From JADJLQ01 sp034439915 (lineage in GTDB: Bacteria; Bacteroidota; Bacteroidia; Chitinophagales; Saprospiraceae), in assembly GCA_034439915.1 (NCBI GenBank), contig JAWXBI010000102.1:1-18225 (forward strand): a stretch of DNA of 18,225 nucleotides. Direction: 5' to 3'. The notes under the pieces were generated by a model. That model was not told the DNA's origin and searched no databases. It was given only the letters and a program-made list of their open reading frames with translations. How positions within the stretch are numbered: position 1 is the stretch's first letter; the number at the start of each line of letters is the position of its first letter. Below, in pieces: positions 14,127 to 18,225 of the stretch. A program made the position numbers and the translations under genes.

Positions 14127-15341
14127 TTAATGCGGGGACCAACTGACCTGGGTCAGGTCGATACCCTCTTTATACATTTCCCAAATCGGGCTCAGGCTGC
14201 GCATATGATTGACTCCATCCTGAATGGATTGAATAGCAATATCAATGTCTTCGTCTGTGGTGAACCTGCCCAGGCTAAATCTTAATGAGGAATGGGCAAG
14301 ATCGTCACCCAGTCCCAGTGCCACAAGGACATACGAGGGTTCGAGTGAAGCAGAGGTACAGGCAGAACCGGACGATAGGGCCATACGCTGATTAAAGGTC
14401 ATCATCAATCCCTCTCCTTCTACGTGTTTAAAAGACATATTGGTCACATGAGGCATGCGATGCGATGGATCCCCATTGATATAAACTTCTTCCATAGCTG
14501 ATTTTAGCGTGGATTCCAGTCGGTCTCTCAATTTGCTAAGACGAGCCATGTCCTGATCCATTTCTTTACGGGCCAATTCGGCAGCTTTGCCAAATCCGAC
14601 TATACCCGGTACATTAAGGGTGCCGGATCGCATACCCCTTTCATGGCCTCCACCATCCAATTGAGCAGTAACTTTTACACGGGGAGATTTTCTACTGACA
14701 TATAAAGCGCCGACTCCTTTGGGACCATACATTTTATGTGCAGTAAAAGCCATGAGATGGATTCCCATTTCCCGGGGATTGACATCGATCTTGCCTACGG
14801 CCTGAGTGGCATCACTCATAAACAATACCCCGTGTTTAGCGCATATTTCTCCGATTTCCTTCATCGGTTGGATTACCCCGGTTTCATTATTAGCCCACAT
14901 CACCGATACCAGAATGGTCGTTGGCTTGATGGCTCCTTCGAGGGCTTCCAAATCGATGAGCCCGATATCGTTTACTTTAAGGTATGTAATCTCAGCCCCT
15001 TGTTCAGTCAAGTGTTTACAAGTATCCAATACGGCTTTATGTTCTGTGGTGACCGTGATGATATGATTTCCTTTTTTCCGGTACATATCGAATACACCTT
15101 TAAGGGCCAGGTTATCTGACTCTGTAGCTCCGGAAGTGAAGATAATCTCTTTAGAATCTGCATGGATCAAAGCGGCAATTTGTTCCCGCGCATAATCCAC
15201 GGCTTCTTCCGCCTCCCACCCATAAGGATGACTGCGGCTGGCTGCATTCCCAAACTTTTCAAAAAAGTAAGGGACCATAGTTTCTACCACCCGCGGATCA
15301 CAAGGCGTGGTGGCGTTGTTATCGAGATATACTTTTTTCAT
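14127..15341 (-). CDS. iscS: Cysteine desulfurase IscS
   Basis: The 404-residue PLP enzyme removes sulfur from cysteine to give alanine and a persulfide used for Fe-S cluster assembly. Visible features are YLDNNATTP (5-13), SGATESDNLALKG, His101 (TTEHKAVL), Lys203 as the PLP-binding lysine (TAHKMYGPKG), the RSGTLNVPGIVGFG segment and the active-site loop SSGSACTSASLEPSYVL with Cys328. The long mobile loop and full length place it in the group I IscS/NifS type rather than SufS. The C-terminal tail ends DLTQVSWSPH, comparable to the IscU-binding tail of E. coli IscS. It is first in the iscSUA operon. No IscR gene is nearby, so control differs from that of enterobacteria. Confidence 0.96.
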   Translation of the reverse strand: MKKVYLDNNATTPCDPRVVETMVPYFFEKFGNAASRSHPYGWEAEEAVDYAREQIAALIHADSKEIIFTSGATESDNLALKGVFDMYRKKGNHIITVTTEHKAVLDTCKHLTEQGAEITYLKVNDIGLIDLEALEGAIKPTTILVSVMWANNETGVIQPMKEIGEICAKHGVLFMSDATQAVGKIDVNPREMGIHLMAFTAHKMYGPKGVGALYVSRKSPRVKVTAQLDGGGHERGMRSGTLNVPGIVGFGKAAELARKEMDQDMARLSKLRDRLESTLKSAMEEVYINGDPSHRMPHVTNMSFKHVEGEGLMMTFNQRMALSSGSACTSASLEPSYVLVALGLGDDLAHSSLRFSLGRFTTDEDIDIAIQSIQDGVNHMRSLSPIWEMYKEGIDLTQVSWSPH

Positions 15342-15371
15342 TAATAATTACTTATAAATATAAAATTCAAT

Positions 15372-15408
15372 CAAACGTTATTTGGACTTTGTCTAATTAA
15401 GAACAAAA
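15372..15408 (-). promoter_or_regulatory. Possible promoter of the isc operon
   Basis: On the minus strand, TTTTG (15408-15404) is followed 23 bases later by TAACGTTTG (15380-15372). This resembles the TTTG / TAnnTTTG pair of Bacteroidota but has one extra base in the -7 box. It lies 30 bases upstream of the iscS start. Low confidence. Confidence 0.28.
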
Positions 15409-15513
15409 TTACATTCAAATGGATTAAAAAACAGGTTTTATTTTAAAAAAACTTTGCTATTTTTTTCCTAAACTGATAATAATCAATAAATTACTGGTTT
15501 AACCGAAATAAAT

Positions 15514-18222
15514 ATGAAAACCACAATCACTTTGCTTCTCCTCAGTTTTAGCCTCTGGTCCTTTGGTCAGTTGCAGGTCGTGGACCTGAGGGTAGAACAA
15601 TTAATCAACCCAATTGGATTAGATATAGCTAAGCCAAATTTCAGTTGGAAATTGGTCAGTTCCCAAAAGAATACCATGCAGGCCAATTACGAAATTACAG
15701 TCGCTTCTGCACCTGATTTTAACAAGAAGAGTCTGTTGTGGAATACCAAGGTCAGTACCGACCAATCCAATTATATTCCTTATGCCGGGCCTATCCTGGT
15801 CTCCAATATGAGATATTATTGGAAAGTAACGGTTTCAGATAACCACGCTAATTCCGCCATGAGCGTTTTAGGGTCATATTTTCATACTGGACTGATGAAT
15901 TCCAATGAATGGACTGCCTCCTGGATATCGCCACCACCTTCCGCTGATTCAGTGAGCCGTCCCAGCCCAATCTTACGCAGGGCATTCCAACTTAAAAAGG
16001 ACATCCATTCCGCTACCCTATTCATTTCCGCCAGGGGATTATATGAGGCCATGATCAATGGGCAAAGGGTAGGGCAGGATTACCTTACCCCGGGATGGAC
16101 GGCCTACCAGTCGCGAATCCAATACCAGGCATACGATGTTACCAACCTATTGATAAAAGGAGATAATGCGATGGGTGCGACCCTTGGCGATGGCTGGTAT
16201 CGTGGGGAAATTGGTTTCACCAGGAGCAATAATTTATACGGCAAAGAACTGAGCCTGATCGCTCAGCTCCTGGTCACTTTTAAAGATGGTACCATGGCAA
16301 CGATCCAATCAGATAAGGACTGGCAGGGAGCAATCGGACCGATCGTCTCCTCTGAAATCTATCATGGAGAAGTTTATGATGCCAGAAAAGAATTGACAGG
16401 TTGGTCAAAAGCAGGTTATGCCACTAACAGCTGGGCACCGGTTCAGGTAAAAGACTTCCCCAAAATCCTTATCTCTACCTATAATGAACCAGTGCGGAAA
16501 AGGGAGCGCATTAAAGCAGTCAAATTTATAGTTACTCCCAAAGGCGAACAGGTAATCGACTTTGGTCAAAATATGGTAGGTTGGGTAGAAGTCAAAGCTC
16601 AGGGTCCGGCAGGTACCCGACTTGAAATTCTGCATGCAGAAGTGTTGGATAAATTTGGAAATTTTTACATTGAAAACCTTAGACGCGCTAAACAATCCAA
16701 TGAATATATTCTTAAAGGAAATGGCCAGGAAATTTTTGAGCCTCATTTTACTTTCCAGGGTTTCCGATATATAAAGTTGATCGGTTTCCCGTCTAAAGTC
16801 AACCTGGAGGATTTTACCGGCATCGCGTTATATTCTGACATGGAGCTCACCGGACAATTTGAATGCTCCAACCCCCTGATCAATCAATTGCAACATAACA
16901 TTCAGTGGGGACAACGCGGCAATTTTGTAGATGTGCCTACGGATTGCCCTCAGCGCGATGAACGATTGGGTTGGACAGGAGATGCACAGGCTTTTGCGAG
17001 AACCGCCGCATTCAATTTTGGGGTACAAAATTTTTTTAGCAAATGGTTGCAGGATGTAGCTGCTGATCAGAGACCAAACGGTGCAGTACCCTTTGTGGTG
17101 CCTAATGTTCTGGGTCCCAATGCCGTAGCTTCAGCAGGCTGGGCGGATGCAGCTACCATCATACCCTGGAATATGTTTTTGTTGTATGGTGATACCACTT
17201 TGCTCAAACGGCAATATCCCAGTATGAAAAAATGGGTCAAATATATGACAGACAGCAGCCGACAGCATTTGTGGAACAAAGGTTTTCACTTCGGTGACTG
17301 GTTGTTTTACAGCCTGGGCAATGATACCGATGGACGGTCGGCGGTGACCGATAAATACCTTATTGCCCAATGTTTTTATGCTTATTCAACTCAACTGATG
17401 GTCAATGCTTCAGGGGTATTGGGTTTAAAGGAGGATGAAGTCCAATATCAACGTTTATTGGAGAACATTAAATCCGCTTTTCTCAATGAATATGTCTCGC
17501 GGAACGGCCGGTTGACCTCCAGCACCCAAACCGCTTATGTCCTTGCCCTGGAATTTGATATGCTGCCCGAAGGTATCCGGCAGGGTGCTGCTAAAAGATT
17601 GGTTGAAAATATTATTGCCTACAACTATCATATTACAACCGGATTTTTAGGAACTCCATATATCTGCCATGTATTGTCCCGGTTTGGCTATACGGACATT
17701 GCTTACCGATTATTGTTGCAGGAAACCTATCCGTCGTGGTTGTATCCGGTTAAAATGGGAGCTACCACCATCTGGGAAAGGTGGGATGGAATCAAACCTG
17801 ACAGTACATTTCAGTCCGCCGGTATGAATTCGTTTAATCATTATGCTTATGGCGCAATAGGAGATTGGATGTACCGGGTAGCATGTGGCCTCGAAGCCGA
17901 ATTGGCAGGATATAAAAAAAGTATTATCCAGCCCAGATTGTCGGATTCCCTTCAATATGCCAAAGCTTCAACGATCACTCCTTTTGGTAAAATCGCCTCG
18001 GGATGGAAAAAAGAAAATGGGTTTACCTCGTATGAAATTGAGATTCCGGCCAATACCAACGCAACCGTGATCCTCCCGGTCAGTGATGCGGGTAAGATCA
18101 CCCTGGATGAGTCACCCATAACTTCCCAAAATGGCCTCAAATTAATGGAACCGGTTTCGGGCATGGTAAGCTTTACCATTGGTTCGGGGATTTATAAGTT
18201 TAAGGTTATGGAAGTGAAATAG
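15514..18222 (+). CDS. Secreted GH78 alpha-L-rhamnosidase
   Basis: The 902-residue protein starts with signal peptide MKTTITLLLLSFSLWSFGQ and has the usual bacterial GH78 layout. There is an N-terminal fibronectin-like/beta-sandwich domain (about 20-130), a galactose-binding-like domain with FISARGLYEAMINGQ (170-184) and LGDGWYRGEIG (224-234), a central beta domain (about 330-445), an (alpha/alpha)6 barrel (about 450-800) and a C-terminal beta-sandwich. In the barrel, DVPTDCPQRDERLGWTGDAQ (473-492) carries the likely general acid Glu483, and GATTIWERWDG (749-759) the likely base Glu755; His776 in NSFNHYAYG is also conserved. It releases terminal alpha-L-rhamnose from rhamnogalacturonan, glycosides or ulvan-like glycans; which one is unknown. 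There is no type IX secretion tail, so it is probably periplasmic. An AAACTTTG sequence at 15449-15456 is a near-match to a -7 box. Confidence 0.95.
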   Translation: MKTTITLLLLSFSLWSFGQLQVVDLRVEQLINPIGLDIAKPNFSWKLVSSQKNTMQANYEITVASAPDFNKKSLLWNTKVSTDQSNYIPYAGPILVSNMRYYWKVTVSDNHANSAMSVLGSYFHTGLMNSNEWTASWISPPPSADSVSRPSPILRRAFQLKKDIHSATLFISARGLYEAMINGQRVGQDYLTPGWTAYQSRIQYQAYDVTNLLIKGDNAMGATLGDGWYRGEIGFTRSNNLYGKELSLIAQLLVTFKDGTMATIQSDKDWQGAIGPIVSSEIYHGEVYDARKELTGWSKAGYATNSWAPVQVKDFPKILISTYNEPVRKRERIKAVKFIVTPKGEQVIDFGQNMVGWVEVKAQGPAGTRLEILHAEVLDKFGNFYIENLRRAKQSNEYILKGNGQEIFEPHFTFQGFRYIKLIGFPSKVNLEDFTGIALYSDMELTGQFECSNPLINQLQHNIQWGQRGNFVDVPTDCPQRDERLGWTGDAQAFARTAAFNFGVQNFFSKWLQDVAADQRPNGAVPFVVPNVLGPNAVASAGWADAATIIPWNMFLLYGDTTLLKRQYPSMKKWVKYMTDSSRQHLWNKGFHFGDWLFYSLGNDTDGRSAVTDKYLIAQCFYAYSTQLMVNASGVLGLKEDEVQYQRLLENIKSAFLNEYVSRNGRLTSSTQTAYVLALEFDMLPEGIRQGAAKRLVENIIAYNYHITTGFLGTPYICHVLSRFGYTDIAYRLLLQETYPSWLYPVKMGATTIWERWDGIKPDSTFQSAGMNSFNHYAYGAIGDWMYRVACGLEAELAGYKKSIIQPRLSDSLQYAKASTITPFGKIASGWKKENGFTSYEIEIPANTNATVILPVSDAGKITLDESPITSQNGLKLMEPVSGMVSFTIGSGIYKFKVMEVK

Positions 18223-18225
18223 AAT

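Overview
The window looks like chromosomal DNA of a free-living Bacteroidota, most likely in or near the Saprospiria. The evidence: secreted proteins have signal peptides ending in YSQ, FGQ or DAQ; start codons mostly lack a Shine-Dalgarno sequence; several upstream regions carry a TAnnTTTG -7 box; and a DUF5618-like gene and a minimal iscS-iscU-iscA cluster are present. No phage, transposase, CRISPR array, tRNA or rRNA was seen.

Layout. 1-661 (-): the N-terminal part of an unrecognised, AT-rich gene with a GTG start that runs off the left edge. 842-5024 (-): three neighbouring alpha/beta-hydrolase genes carrying four catalytic domains. One is PAF-acetylhydrolase/dienelactone-hydrolase-like, one is a secreted BD-FAE/acetyl-xylan-esterase-like enzyme, and one is a secreted protein with two complete hydrolase domains in tandem. 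5096-7401 (-): a two-gene GMC flavin dehydrogenase unit with a gluconate 2-dehydrogenase subunit 3-like partner. 7573-7995 (+): a small DUF5618-like gene. 8007-8749 (-): a dienelactone hydrolase broken by one missing A and probably lacking its 5' end, followed upstream by a G-rich 21-bp tandem repeat (8846-8925). 8933-12541 (-): a secreted FAH-family protein fused to a luciferase-like (DUF5519-type) domain, a stand-alone MetE-C-like zinc methyltransferase, and an HSD10-like short-chain dehydrogenase. 12606-12929 (-): a decayed N-terminal piece of an MFS transporter of spinster type. About 13005-13156: a non-coding element rich in inverted repeats. 13315-15341 (-): iscS-iscU-iscA for Fe-S cluster assembly. 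15514-18222 (+): a secreted GH78 alpha-L-rhamnosidase, divergent from iscS.

How the genes fit together. The secreted esterases, the GMC dehydrogenase pair and the rhamnosidase suggest attack on acylated or rhamnose-containing plant or algal polymers and oxidation of released sugars or alcohols. No SusC/SusD pair or regulator is in the window, so a polysaccharide utilisation locus is not demonstrated. The FAH/MetE-like/SDR group, with a transporter relic just upstream on the same strand, looks like a small catabolic cluster that has started to decay. The isc genes are housekeeping.

The most unusual items are the secreted FAH-luciferase-like fusion, the double-hydrolase protein, the frameshift sitting exactly on an A AAA AAC heptamer, the unlabelled MFS relic, and the structured element near 13.0-13.16 kb. 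I do not see a clearly new multi-gene system. All family calls come from reading motifs, not from database searches.
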